The notes below the pieces were generated by a model. That model made no database searches and had not been told where the DNA came from. It saw nothing but the letters and a program-made list of their open reading frames with translations. Shown one piece after another: positions 34,279-44,500 of a stretch of DNA of 64,000 nt (its first letter is position 1; each line of letters starts with the position of its first letter). The DNA comes from Parelaphostrongylus tenuis (taxonomy: Eukaryota; Nematoda; Chromadorea; Rhabditida; Metastrongylidae). The translations under genes and the position numbers were made by a program. The stretch is taken from assembly GCA_019055375.1 (NCBI GenBank), contig JAHQIW010000777.1, positions 1 to 64,000 on the forward strand, read 5' to 3'.

Positions 34279-34527
34279 GATCGATAATCAAGTGGTAAAC
34301 AACCCTATGTCTTATGTGGCATGAGTCAGCGGTTAGCAATCAATGTTCTATTCAGCGAGGCTACATCGAGTCGCAAACATCCTTGATTCAGTACGAATAG
34401 ACAATGAAGAGAAGGAGAACGTCAAGTGATCGATAATCAGGATCGAAGTGGTGGACAACTCAAACTTATGTGGTATGAGTTAGTGGTCAGCAAACAATGT
34501 TCTATTCAACGAGCTCATCTCGAGTCG
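34279..34527 (+). repeat. Direct repeat of about 95 bp
   Basis: Two copies, 34279-34373 and 34428-34527, offset by 149 bp. Both contain ATCGATAATCA, the TATGTGG-ATGAGT block, CAATGTTCTATTCA and the ending CGAGTCG. Just upstream a 50-codon frame (34060-34212) with no known homology is present. The whole 34.0-34.7 kb stretch is GC-richer than its flanks and may be one unclassified repeat element. Confidence 0.65.
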
Positions 34528-34799
34528 GCGATCGCTAAGCTATAAGGAGAAGGAAGCGAATAGGAAGAGGAAAGGTAACCAGGCGGCCGCATGGGCCAGC
34601 TGAAGGCGCTCGACTGCCACCGCTGTCGGCCCACTGCCCGCATATCTCCACTGTGTATCCGTCCTCCCGTACCGCAACCAACGTCTCTCGTCTTTTAAAG
34701 TCACCTTAACAATCGAGCACGTTATCTTGGCACTTACATGAGAAAGGTTATAAGAAAATGGCAATGAATGTTGCATGAGTTGCTATATACAGCGCATTA

Positions 34800-35060
34800 T
34801 GACAGCTGTTCAAAAAAACCCAACTGCATCATCAAAATACTTCGCATTTGGGCTTTCGAATATTTGATGAAATTTCGGTGAAGAGCCATATCGAAGCCGC
34901 AGTCAAGCAAATGAAGCAAATTGAGTGTAAAACATAATTTCATTTTCGTTACTACAATGTTATAAAAGGTTCTCAAAAAATCAAACATGACGTTGAAATC
35001 GCCGAAATTTATGCCCATGAAAATGATTAAATGTCTAAGAAAAAACTTTCATCCACCAAT
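34800..35060 (+). repeat. Satellite-like repeat units
   Basis: A unit with GTTACTACAATGTTATAAAA near 34950 followed by TCAAAAAATCAAACATGACG; a close relative is at 48940-49060 (GCTACCACGCATCAAAAATA, ATCAAACATATTTCTGG). Family as at 19380. Confidence 0.5.
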
Positions 35061-35990
35061 AAAGGCCTCAAAACAACCGCGTTTCGCTTTTGATACGCGT
35101 CGTCCCTTGCAGGTTAATCTGGTTTTCGGAAAAGCTTCCACAGCCTAGTGTAGGGCGAATATAAATTTACATTCCACTTTCGGAGCTTTGTTCATACTTA
35201 TGATTCAAATATGCATAAAAAGTATACAAAGATGTGAAGAAAATTTTGTTTCATGAAAGTAGTACACAAAACTTAGAGTATTTTCTAAAGCAAAGAAAAA
35301 GATTTTTGTTGAAGAGCGAAAATCGCGCGCTACTAACATTGTCGATTATGTTGCCTCCCGCAGAGGGTTACAATAGTCTGATGATCGACTTTTCTTTGAT
35401 TTCGAGATTGCTAGTCAATTTTTTGAGAACGAAGACCAAACTCACACAAACCTCACCCAAATAAATTCGTATTATAACAACATAGTTATAACAAAATCAG
35501 CTCAGTCATGAAAGAAGATATAAATTATTAGTAGGCAAAGCTGAAGTAAAGCGGTCATAATATCATTAGCCGTAATAGCCTGCAAACAGAATTAATAGCA
35601 TCTATACCTCATAAAGGCTGAATGACGTTCTTTTTGAGAAGGATTGAAAGCTGCAAAGATCAGGAAACGAAGCCCCAGAATCGCCGTAAATCTGGAATTA
35701 GTCAGAGAAATGAGAATTTCTATCAAGGCGCCGTTCTTGATATCAGTGAAAATAACGATCACTTTATTCAACTATCTGAAAAGACATTGAATATTACGCC
35801 ATTACTGAATCGGACAAGGCATAATCATTAGCCAACTCATGTCCGAACTTATGAAGTAATTCAGTTCAATCTACTGCAGAAAAGCGATAAAAGTGACCGT
35901 AACTCTAAGCTTTAACTCCGAAACACATCGTTGAGATGCTTGAGTGAATAGCCGTGATGTACGTCGTGCCGTCACCTAACTACGCAACGA
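35060..35990. other. No recognised gene
   Basis: About 900 bp of AT-rich sequence before the mariner fragment. Open frames at 35234-35464 and 35622-35831 are lysine- and asparagine-rich and have no domain or splice support. Confidence 0.35.
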
Positions 35991-36025
35991 GGTTTGTCAT
36001 TTACTTTTTTTAGCAGTAACATGAT

Positions 36026-36320
36026 AATATCAGGCCGTTCCATAAGTTTTGAGATTAGGGCAAGAAACACCAAACTTACCAAAAAAAGTATCGAAAACTG
36101 CAAGGTTCTAGGATTATTCAATCGCGCATTTTCTTGTGAATATTCTGGCATGCAATTTGCCTATATTTGCTTGAAGATGGAGTTGTCTCGTGAACAGGTT
36201 CGCTTGCTACTCATGCACGAATGGCGCATAGGAGAAAATGCTAATCAAGCGGCGCCAAAATTGATAGAGGTTCCTCTGGACCTCGCCAGCGACTTATCCT
36301 CCTAACTGTTCTCTCCAGCT
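36026..36320 (+). mobile_element. mariner-family transposon, N-terminal fragment
   Basis: Starts with a mariner-like terminal stretch, TATCAGGCCGTTCCATAAGT. Downstream an open frame reads MELSREQVRLLLMHEWRIGE then NANQAAPKL, the N-terminal helix-turn-helix of mariner transposases of the SETMAR type. After that homology is lost (EVPLDLASD), consistent with an internal deletion. No matching right inverted terminal repeat was found. Different sequence from the mariner at 59886. Confidence 0.7.
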
Positions 36321-36342
36321 TTGGACTTCGCGTACTTAATAA

Positions 36343-36450
36343 ATTTCAGCATCATAGTGTAAAAACCTTTGGAATAACCTAACAAAACCACAGATTTAAT
36401 AATCTCTGTTTCTTTTAATATTATTGCTTTCCGTACTATGATGCTGAAAT
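36343..36450. repeat. Short element with perfect 16-bp inverted ends
   Basis: ATTTCAGCATCATAGT at 36343-36358 is exactly reverse-complemented at 36435-36450. The 76-bp interior is AT-rich and includes a second small inverted pair (ACAGATT and AATCTCTGT). It could be a tiny MITE or a stem-loop RNA. It lies immediately after the mariner fragment. Confidence 0.6.
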
Positions 36451-36686
36451 ATGCACTTAAACAAATTGAGAGATAAGCAAAAACTCGATCTCAGTCGGTA
36501 ATCAAACACGCGTTTCGCCTTTACGGTGGCGCCTGCTGCCACTCTAGCACTAGCACGTCAAGACCACCGCTTAACGGCCACTCTTTCTCCACCGCCGGTG
36601 AAGGCGAAATACGGGATAGACTCAAGCCTGAGGTGGAATTTTTACGCACCATTCAATTTCACAAATCTAGTAATGTTGAGTTATAT

Positions 36687-36722
36687 TCAAAACTCTGGTA
36701 GATGGAGGATCATTAGCTTGCA
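36687..36722 (-). CDS. Candidate terminal exon of coiled-coil gene
   Basis: A strong TACTCTTTCTGCAG acceptor precedes TGCAAGCTAATG. In phase 0, matching the end of the exon at 36942-37063, it reads CKLMILHLPEF then TGA (36687-36689). In another phase the same acceptor gives an 18-codon frame ending in TAG at 36667. Phase compatibility favours the first reading. The intervening intron would be 219 bp. Confidence 0.4.
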   Translation of the reverse strand, partial: CKLMILHLPEF

Positions 36723-36941
36723 CTGCAGAAAGAGTAAAAGAAGAAAAAGAGCGCCAGCAGAGCAACTTTTCAGCACTCACCTTTTGTGAGGTTTGACGCC
36801 GCGCGGCTACGGTATGAAACGCACCGTCTAGTCCTCAAAAGGTTAAACTGCCAATAATTTGTAGCCAGATATATTAGAAACAGTAGAGATATGGTGCCAT
36901 CACCACTCTGTGATGCTCGCTAAAAAAGTTCGACGACGCAC

Positions 36942-37063
36942 CTGACTAACTTGTAACTGATTTTCGAGGTCCCGAATAACGATTCTCTGGTCTTGGATCA
37001 GATTTTCCATTCTTGTGGATTTTCGTTTCAGATTAGAATTTTCTTCGACGAGCCTCTCATAAT
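36942..37063 (-). CDS. Candidate coiled-coil exon
   Basis: A 122-nt - strand segment bounded by a CTATCTTAG acceptor and an AGTCAG/GTGCGT donor. After two bases that complete an upstream codon it encodes 40 residues: YERLVEENSNLKRK, MENLIQDQRIVIRDL and ENQLQVSQ. Hydrophobic residues fall at heptad spacing, giving a convincing coiled coil. Splice sites at both ends and a fully open frame make this one of the best host exons in the window. Upstream exons were not identified. It may belong with other coiled-coil remnants at 21.0-21.5 kb, but that is speculation. Confidence 0.6.
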
Positions 37064-37555
37064 CTAAGATAGGAAGAAGGATATGACGGCAACGACCTCT
37101 GCGACCGAAAAAAAATCGTTATTACCAAAATCGTTAATAAATTGTTTAGCAAGTAGCACTCGGAGCTGGCTTTTTAACATATGAACGCAACTTACTGACA
37201 ACTCTAAAGTGATTAAGATGGTGTAATTTCATAGAAGTGCAGCAGGGAATTTGCTCTATGGCATCAATCGCATATGAAATTCGTGCAAAATCAACATTCT
37301 TGATTCTGAGTACGTTTAGAGGCAAAATTCGCGGAAAGATTGAAGACGAAAATAACATGGAAACGCGCAATGTTACCACGTCAACGTTAAGAGAAAAATA
37401 GGAGTCCAGCCGAAGAGTCATATGAAGAAGAAAATTTTTTAACTTTAAAGGACTAGAATACCATTCTCGAACAAATGAAGGCGAAAAATGAATAAAAAGG
37501 AAAAATTGTCAGAACGTTACCAATCTATGGCACACTATCTCTGATTGATTTCCAG

Positions 37556-37657
37556 TCTGAGTATCAGCTGACACCATGCTCGACTTGCTCTACTACCATG
37601 GTGGAGGAAGTCCAGACGTCATCTTACGAAAAGATCATAGGCCGCCATTATACGTGA
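37556..37657 (+). CDS. Candidate terminal exon, unknown protein
   Basis: A TGATTGATTTCCAG acceptor ends at 37555, followed by 33 codons and TGA (37655-37657). It reads SEYQLTPCSTCSTTMVEEVQ and SSYEKIIGRHYT. Serine/threonine-rich, like a disordered C-terminus. It lies on the strand opposite to the coiled-coil exon 500 bp away. No family recognised. Confidence 0.4.
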   Translation, partial: SEYQLTPCSTCSTTMVEEVQTSSYEKIIGRHYT

Positions 37658-37682
37658 TAACGCGGTATTTCCCTTAAGTGAA

Positions 37683-37708
37683 TCACGTTTACATATACGT
37701 AAACGTGA
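37683..37708. repeat. Perfect 10-bp-arm palindrome
   Basis: TCACGTTTAC and GTAAACGTGA flank a six-base ATATAC spacer. It could bind a homodimeric transcription factor or be chance. Confidence 0.5.
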
Positions 37709-38205
37709 AGCTATATTTGTAATATAAAAAATCGACTAACTATTCGAATAAGCTCACTAAGATATGTTCAGGGTTTGAGGGAGGTGGACACGCCGAAACG
37801 TCGGCCGTTGATTTGAAATAAGAGATTTCAATCTTACACAAACTCTGAATAAAGATTAGTCCTCAAGTTAATAGAGTATCACTTAGGTAGATCACGGTCG
37901 TGATGTACAGAAACGAACAGATCACAAAGATCTCCTATCACTTTCTGTTCCGTTTCCTCGCTCGCGAGAGACATCTCCTCCATAAAAACTTACTTACGTT
38001 GAAATCTGAGGAAGTGTCTCTGCAAGTTTACTGCTTGGACGCAGTCCGATATCCATATTCTTCTAGATTTTGCTTGAAGCTTCGCTTCGGATAGGGGTAA
38101 CCAATGACAAACAGTTGGCAAAAATTGAGTCTCAGGCTTCTGACGGCGGGTTGAGACCTCGCTTGTGGGTTTGCTCAGCGGGTTTCCGGCTGACGGCGTT
38201 TTGCT

Positions 38206-38328
38206 TCAGGCATCGTGAAAACTTTCAAACCATCTCATGCCGAAAAGTGCAGTCGAATCTAAATGGACGAGATCTTCGCAGAACTCGTATATCCCTTTGC
38301 GGACGATGAGGGCCAGTATGAATCTCTG
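38206..38328 (-). CDS. Ambiguous open segment
   Basis: After a weak CACCTAG acceptor the - strand is open for 40 codons to TGA (38206-38208). It reads QRFILALIVRKGIYEFCEDL and STALFGMRWFESFHDA. The + strand is also open across 38070-38309, so strand assignment is uncertain. No domain recognised. Confidence 0.25.
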   Translation of the reverse strand, partial: QRFILALIVRKGIYEFCEDLVHLDSTALFGMRWFESFHDA

Positions 38329-38759
38329 CTAGGTGCGCCGTTCGGACGTGCTACAAAGAGTGGTGTGTGTTCCATCAGAAATCGGGGTTAATAAAGCTCT
38401 CAGAGGAACGTTGTCATCAAAAAACGATAAAATATCACCGATGAGGGTATATGAACGACTTTAGCGAGAATAACGCTAATGCTTTCCGAAATCTTGACTT
38501 TTCAAAGAGAAAGGCCACATTGTTGCTAAAAGAATTAATTTCCAACAGTTATTAAACACTTTCTCCTATCTTCCTGATGTTTTTGTGATCAATCAACAGC
38601 TGGAAAAGATTTGACTCTAATACCAAGCTTGTTGTTTGAAAATAATGCCACAGTAGTTCACATGAAAATTGAAAGATGGCGCTTTGCAAGATGCATCCTT
38701 CTAATTGTAAGCGGGTTTTTTAGGATTGTATAGCCAGTTTTCAATTCTTATCGACTCCC

Positions 38760-39760
38760 ATGCTGAGAATAATTCAAATTATCAATGAAAAAGCTTTCGT
38801 AAAGGATTTTTGAAGAGAATAGCGCTCAACTTCTTGAAAGTCCCTACTTTCCGAAATAACTTCTGTCGTAGGCAACCGTATTTCATGTATTACTCTTGTG
38901 AGCCTTTGTTTTTTTCTAGAAAAGACATATTCCACTACATTATTAGTCTTTATCCGATAGCTGAAATCAAGCGTATTTGAACGGTGTATTTTGTTCCTCA
39001 AATAAGTTGTTTTATTGCACTGTAATAGTCGAAATAATATTTGTTGCACACTCAACGTTTTCTCGCCGGATAGAGTTTTTTCTATGAACAATCAATAACC
39101 ATTCGATAGTGTAAATCTCAAAAATTTGAAAGACGTGGTTTAATTCTAGAGAGGACTCCTCAGAGAGGTGTAACAGTCAAAAGAAGATTGCGTTTCGCAC
39201 TTCAAAGAGTGGGATTTCGCGATGGCTCCAAATCACCTACTTTAGCAACATATCAAGTAAGTGCGAAACGTAACCTTCTTTTGACTGCAAAAGTACAATA
39301 AAGAGTTCTTCTCAAAAACGAAGTTATTGAGTAGATCGTCGAGATCTGAGCTATCGAAGAAGTTAACTATTAGAAGTCCAGCGGAAAAGCTAGCTTCAGT
39401 GGGAAAGATAATTTGATTTTCAATGTCAAAGCGCACTAAGAAAGCCATTTAGAAAATGAAGCATGTCATCGAGATTTTCTAGGGAAAAAAAATCAGAGAA
39501 CGCGTTTTTCCCAAAAGCTCAAAGCAGGATGCGTCCATCTAAAATTATGCAAATTTGGGAAATCTAATCTTCTTTTGACTGTTACAGCACTCCGAAAAGT
39601 CCTTTCCAAAAAACAGATAAAATGTCAAAATTGCTAGGATTTGCCATATCTAATGATTACCAACTGCTTATGGGAAAACCTTTATCCTGCGAGAAATAAT
39701 TGAATGTGGAACAAAGTTTCTTTCAAGTGCTACAGCGATGAGAACAGGCCATTTAAAGAA
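38760..39760. repeat. Satellite-like repeat cluster with an inversion point
   Basis: Units on the - strand (38780-39200) meet units on the + strand (39250 onward). The junction is a 29-bp near-perfect inverted repeat (39174-39202 and 39259-39287). On the + side, TGACTGTTACAGCACTCC (39556) and GTGCTACAGCGATGAG (39727) are about 165 bp apart. No coding capacity. Confidence 0.55.
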
Positions 39761-40389
39761 TAACATACGCCGATCAATTTACTTGATTTTGGCTAGCGAA
39801 TGACTATTGAAACATTCTTAAAAATTAAAAATACATTGTGCCAACGGGCTCAAAGAGGGTAGAGGTAACGAGAAGGAATTTCTACACCTTTATCTCTTCT
39901 TTGCATACAGTAGATATGAATTAAGAATTTGAATGAAATTACGCAATGATCTGAGAAGTAGGAATCTGCAGTGCACCATTAATCAAAAAAAAAAATACTG
40001 AGAACAATTGATAAAGTGGGATCGAATGCAATAAACAGCGCTATTTTTGACGAACTATTGATTGTTTTCCAGTTTCCAGCCAGTATGACGATTTTATCTA
40101 CTTTAAGTAATAAAGTATATGAAAACTGAAAGAAATAAAAGAGAAATTTGAATGAATTGTGGACAAGTATGAATGAAATATTGCAGAAATGTTTCTTTAA
40201 AGCTTCTTAATGCAGTCTTTATGTTAATATTCGGTTTTTCCCTTGCAAAGTGTACATTCTGAATGGAGCGATTACGATATTCTAGTAGATGGAACCTTAT
40301 GAAGTCTGTTCTATCATATATGACCATTCACTACTACAGAACTCTCAATTGTTGATAAAAAATATAGATTTCATTAGAAAAATACGACA
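39760..40389. other. No recognised gene
   Basis: AT-rich spacer with no exon, repeat family or strong composition signal. Confidence 0.35.
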
Positions 40390-40669
40390 TTAGCCTTGAA
40401 GCAGGCGCCGGCAGACCTTCTTTGTACGCGGTCCAAACCGCCTGCCAGCCAAAAATGGCGCCGTCCGCAAAGGGGATATTGCTGAAGACGGCAACGATAG
40501 ATCACGCACCAATATGAGTCGAAACAGCACTGACATTATTGAGAAAACGGAAAACATCGGCAGAAAGTTACTAATATCACAATAGTGGTTCGATGAGATG
40601 CATTTATAATCGACATCCAACGGGATCTATCTGAGTCGTAAACCGTTCATAGACAGTATACGAGAATGA

Positions 40670-41000
40670 AAAAAGTGGGAAGGAATGAAGAAAGAAAGAA
40701 GAAAGGAAGGAAGAAAGAATGAAAGAAAGAAAGAAAGAAAGAAAGGAGAAAAAAGGAAAGAAACAGGGAAGAAAGGAAAGAAAGAGAGAAGGAAGGAAGG
40801 AAAGGAAAGAAAGGAAAGAAAGGAAAGGAACAAAGATAGAAAGGAAAGAAGGAAGATAGAAAGGAAAGACAGGAAAGAAAGGAGAGAAAAAAGAAAGAAG
40901 AGAAAGAAAGAAAGAAAGAAAGAAAGAGAGGAAAGAAGGAAAGAATGATTGTAAGAAATGATTGAAAGAAAGAGAAAGAAAGGAAAGAAAGAAAGAGGAA
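40670..41000 (+). repeat. Polypurine GAAA/GGAAA microsatellite
   Basis: Some 330 bp consisting almost only of A and G on the + strand, mostly GAAA and GGAAA units. The K/E/R-rich frame across it (40685-40948) is an artefact. Mirror-symmetric stretches could form triplex DNA. Confidence 0.9.
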
Positions 41001-42590
41001 TAATAAACCTTTTCAGTTATAAGTATTACTCAATACGTAACTTAACAAATTGACTGACCTTGGTGGCTCACTCGAAGAATGCTTAGTGGCAACGGGCGTC
41101 TATCCAATGCACCAACATGAGAAGCAAAGATCTTCTCAAAACGGAGGTCCAGCTCGGTTGAGCTCCTGATGGGCGTCGGTATCAAAATGCTTGTGCGAGT
41201 GTAATGGCGCGTTTATATACACGATCAGTGGAGGTGGGCCGCTATACTAACACCTACGCTGCGGTAGAGAAGCAGAGACGACAGACATAGCGTGCAGATA
41301 AGTGGAGTGTGCCAGACATAGGCCCCTTTCCTGATACTGGCTGTCGATTGATGACATTTTTGTCGCTGTCGAGAATCCATTTTGTAGCAATTGGTACTAG
41401 AATGACCACAACATTCTATCTGATAATTCGACAAGTCCTAGAAACGGTCTTTGACGCCAAGATATTTTTATGAAAAACTTTCATGATTGCTTGTGGTGCA
41501 GATCACAATGCTAACAAGCGTACATGCAGTCTCCAAATGGCAATAAATTGATCAACCAGCAACAAATTCGTTAGAATGCTTAGCACACTCTCCTGTTGAC
41601 GATATGGGCTGAAGAATATTCGGTCATCAATAATTGGGTCGTCGACTTCTTAAATGATAGATAAGATATGCCATGGACCGAAATGGCCACGTCGCAAAGG
41701 AGAATTCTTGATATTTCCCTTTTCAAAAAATATCTCGACTCAAATGACAAAAGGAATGTAAATTTACGCAAAAGAATCCATAGTAAATTTATCCTCAGTT
41801 AACATAAACGTACTTCAGTTAGAGTAGAAGTATCAAAGCGCTATAATTAATCTATATAATGAGTTGAAGCTAGATAAGGGGCAAGCAAAATCAAGGAAGT
41901 GGCTCTTTTTGTTCACAAACCATTAGTGGACCTGAGATGAAACTTGGTTTACGCCAAAAAATTCATACTTCCACGAAGAGTATGTAGTCGCCCAAGGAAG
42001 GGAGCAATAACTTTGTCTTGAAGATGAGGTCACACCATTTCTCGTAGGCCTTAGAAACACCTCCGTAATGAAGAACTACAGATAACGTACTAGAGTTATT
42101 TCAAATATCTAGAAAGAATCAACTCGATTAACATTCGAGGACACCTTTGACGAAGAGATATCCCATAAGTGGCAGCTATAAAACATGTAAACGTGGCGAA
42201 AAACCAGTTATACAAATAAATCATGATATTTCGAATCATGTAAGTTGAGGTGGTGCAGTGACAATACTAGTTTTGGAAGGAAAACAAGACATTGGTTGAG
42301 TAACTCACAGACACAGACAAAGTGAATATAAGGCGCTCTTGAGACAAAAGACGCTTGGAACACTTATGAAGTCCTCTATGATACCCAAAAACAGTAGTTA
42401 AAGCAGCAGGTTAGGTAGTTGATAGAATAAATAAACAACCGGAATAAGAGCTGCGGTGGGACTAGCGGAAACTCAAAAACTGTAGAATTGAATCGGAAAA
42501 AGAGAAAGAGTGCCTAAAAGTACAGGTAGGGCCATTCACCTGAGGTATGTAAGATATTATAGGAAACTCTTGGGAGTTTTTTTCAAATGA
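41000..42590. other. No recognised gene
   Basis: About 1.6 kb. A possible tRNA-like head near 41060 (CCTTGGTGGCTCACTCG) lacks a B box. Nothing else was identified before the mariner remnant. Confidence 0.35.
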
Positions 42591-42599
42591 GCTAACTAA

Positions 42600-42850
42600 T
42601 AGCATTAACTATTCTTCAACATGTGGACCATCATTGTTCACGATTCTATCTATCGTCCTTCAAGATTCCTGATCTACTCCAACTACCTATCCGGCTCTTT
42701 TGAACCAAAGACTCTTGAAATGCTTTTCAAACTTCGTTGAATTATTTAAGTTGACGGCATTGCAAAAAGTTGCATGATTGAAGGAGGCCATAATCGAATG
42801 AAGCAATGTCCGGACTGTAGGCGGGGCGCGAAAGGAGCTTCGACGACACC
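42600..42850 (-). mobile_element. mariner transposase C-terminal remnant
   Basis: On the - strand (about 42850 downward) the frame reads RPAYSPDIASFDYGLLQSCN, the conserved PYSPDLAPSDYHLF region that carries a catalytic aspartate in mariner transposases. After a stop it continues with SGILKDDR and a stop-broken tryptophan motif that aligns with the family's C-terminal RWQKVIDNNG. Several stops make it inactive. Terminal repeats were not found. Confidence 0.65.
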
Positions 42851-43584
42851 GTCTCACCCATCGTACTTATCCTTAGTTTTCTTGTCCGCATTCTTATCTT
42901 CATCGATGCTTAACATATTGAATTTCAATACAATTTTCAAACTACCAATGAAAAACAACACAAAGATGTCAAAAAAACGCAACATTCTGGAATTTTCCTG
43001 AGAGCTTTTATTAACCTGATCATAAATGAAAGTGAGATGAAATGTGAAACGGTATCAAAAGTGGAATGGACGGCAGCGATCATTGATATCACCACTAATA
43101 ATGTTTTGTTTACGTAAATCGTCAAATAGTCTTTGGAATAGCTCTACAGGAGCCGAAGCAAAAAATACTTGACAATTTATCTACTTAGACATTATTCTAT
43201 CACACTATTTGTGTGTTCATAGATAAGCTTGCAGTGGCACTCCTCAACAGAGCAGGCAATGCAGCAGGGATTTATGCACTTTCAACTAACGGTAATCGTT
43301 TCTAATCCTTTGAGGGCAAAAGGTTTTCTGCTTTCTCAGAGCGCTAGTATTTTATAGCTCAAGTGCTTGACAATTTCGGTGCTGTATCTTATTTCCTTAA
43401 TGCTCGCTTGAATATGCTTTGGCATTTGAAATGAAAAAATTCCCTACTCCAAGAGTGCCTCTGAATTTCTCACTGGGCAGAAGCAAGTTAACGTAATAGT
43501 CTTCTGATTCCAGCGCTTGTGCGTATATCCTGAAAATAACTGTTGCTTTGCAACGTAGCACGATAAAATAACTTAAATTTGCAG

Positions 43585-43821
43585 GTGCAACTAAGGGGGT
43601 CTTTCAGCCAATTTAGTGCGGCTGGGCGGGTCACGTGTGCCGGCGCGTTGATTGGTAGTCTTCGCACCGATTCCACGACATCCGCCGGTGCACGTGGCCA
43701 CCTCAGCCAGCTCGCACGTGAATTGGTCAAAGGACCACCTTGGTCTCACATGCGATCTCAGAATATTTCACCTGCTACGTCACAGAGAACTGGTTCTTCT
43801 CAAGACATAACGCAGCATTGA
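43585..43821 (+). CDS. Candidate terminal exon, GC-rich
   Basis: An ACTTAAATTTGCAG acceptor ends at 43584, then 78 codons run to TGA (43819-43821). The protein starts VQLRGSFSQFSAAGRVTCAG and later reads GHLSQLARELVKGPPW and QNISPATSQRTGSSQDITQH, a polar C-terminal tail. Clearly GC-richer than its surroundings. The opposite strand is also open, but only this strand has a good acceptor. It contains three ACGTG sequences. No protein family recognised. Confidence 0.45.
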   Translation: MQLRGSFSQFSAAGRVTCAGALIGSLRTDSTTSAGARGHLSQLARELVKGPPWSHMRSQNISPATSQRTGSSQDITQH

Positions 43822-43909
43822 ATGACGCGATCACGCTATCGAATGGTTACTAATAGTAGAAAGAAAGAGCTCTATTGAGTGAAAAATATGCACGTCTGAG
43901 ACACAGTGT

Positions 43910-44500
43910 TGTGTGGATTTTAGCAGCGTTATAGAGAGGCGTTTTGAAAAACCGATAGCGTGAGGTTGTAGCTGATGTCTCAGCTTTCGAATGTCTACTG
44001 ACAGTCCTATGAAATGTCCCTCTTCTGTGATTGAGGTCGATTTTTTACTTGTCCCTTTATTCCCACTAAGTACCTGTGATAGACAATTTTATTTTTATTG
44101 TTAGAACGCATTGAAAAGGTCTTTCTGATGGTAAAGTTTGCTTTCAAAGTTGCCGATATTTTAGCTATCGAATGAATATCGAATTTCTGGAAAAAAGCCG
44201 AAAATCCGTTTTTTCCATGAGGTCAAATCAGGATGCGAACAACGATAGTGGTTCTTGTGAGGCCTAATCTTCCTTTGACTGTTAAAGCGTTCTAAAAGGT
44301 GCTTTCCAAAAAACTAATGCACCATTGGAATTGCTAAGATTTGCGGCATCTAATGAATACTGGCTGCTTATGAAAAAAAAAAACTTGATTCGGTGAGAAT
44401 GCTAGAATGTGAAATAAAAGTTTATTTTCACTACTACAGTAAAAAAAAGCAGGTCAACTAAGAAGTAGGATACATCGTTCAAATTCATTTGATCTTAGCT
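43910..44500 (+). repeat. Tandem array of the satellite-like unit
   Basis: The regular example of the family. Anchors occur at 43926 (AGCAGCGTTATAGA), 44101 (TTAGAACGCATTG), 44281 (TTAAAGCGTTCTA) and 44445 (CTACAGTAAAA), spacings of about 175, 180 and 165 bp. Between them sit GCTTTCGAATG and GGAATTGCTAAGATTTG segments. Confidence 0.65.

Noticed and set aside
40390..40560. GC-rich open segment on the - strand after a possible AATAATGTCAG acceptor
   Set aside because: All three frames are partly open (one reads SNIPFADGAIFGWQAVWTAY), but the most protein-like frame has a stop just after the acceptor, so no exon could be chosen.
40685..40948. Lysine/glutamate-rich frame
   Set aside because: Direct translation of the GAAA/GGAAA microsatellite.
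43630..43740. Three ACGTG sequences as an E-box regulatory cluster
   Set aside because: They lie inside the GC-rich candidate exon, where such words are expected from composition.
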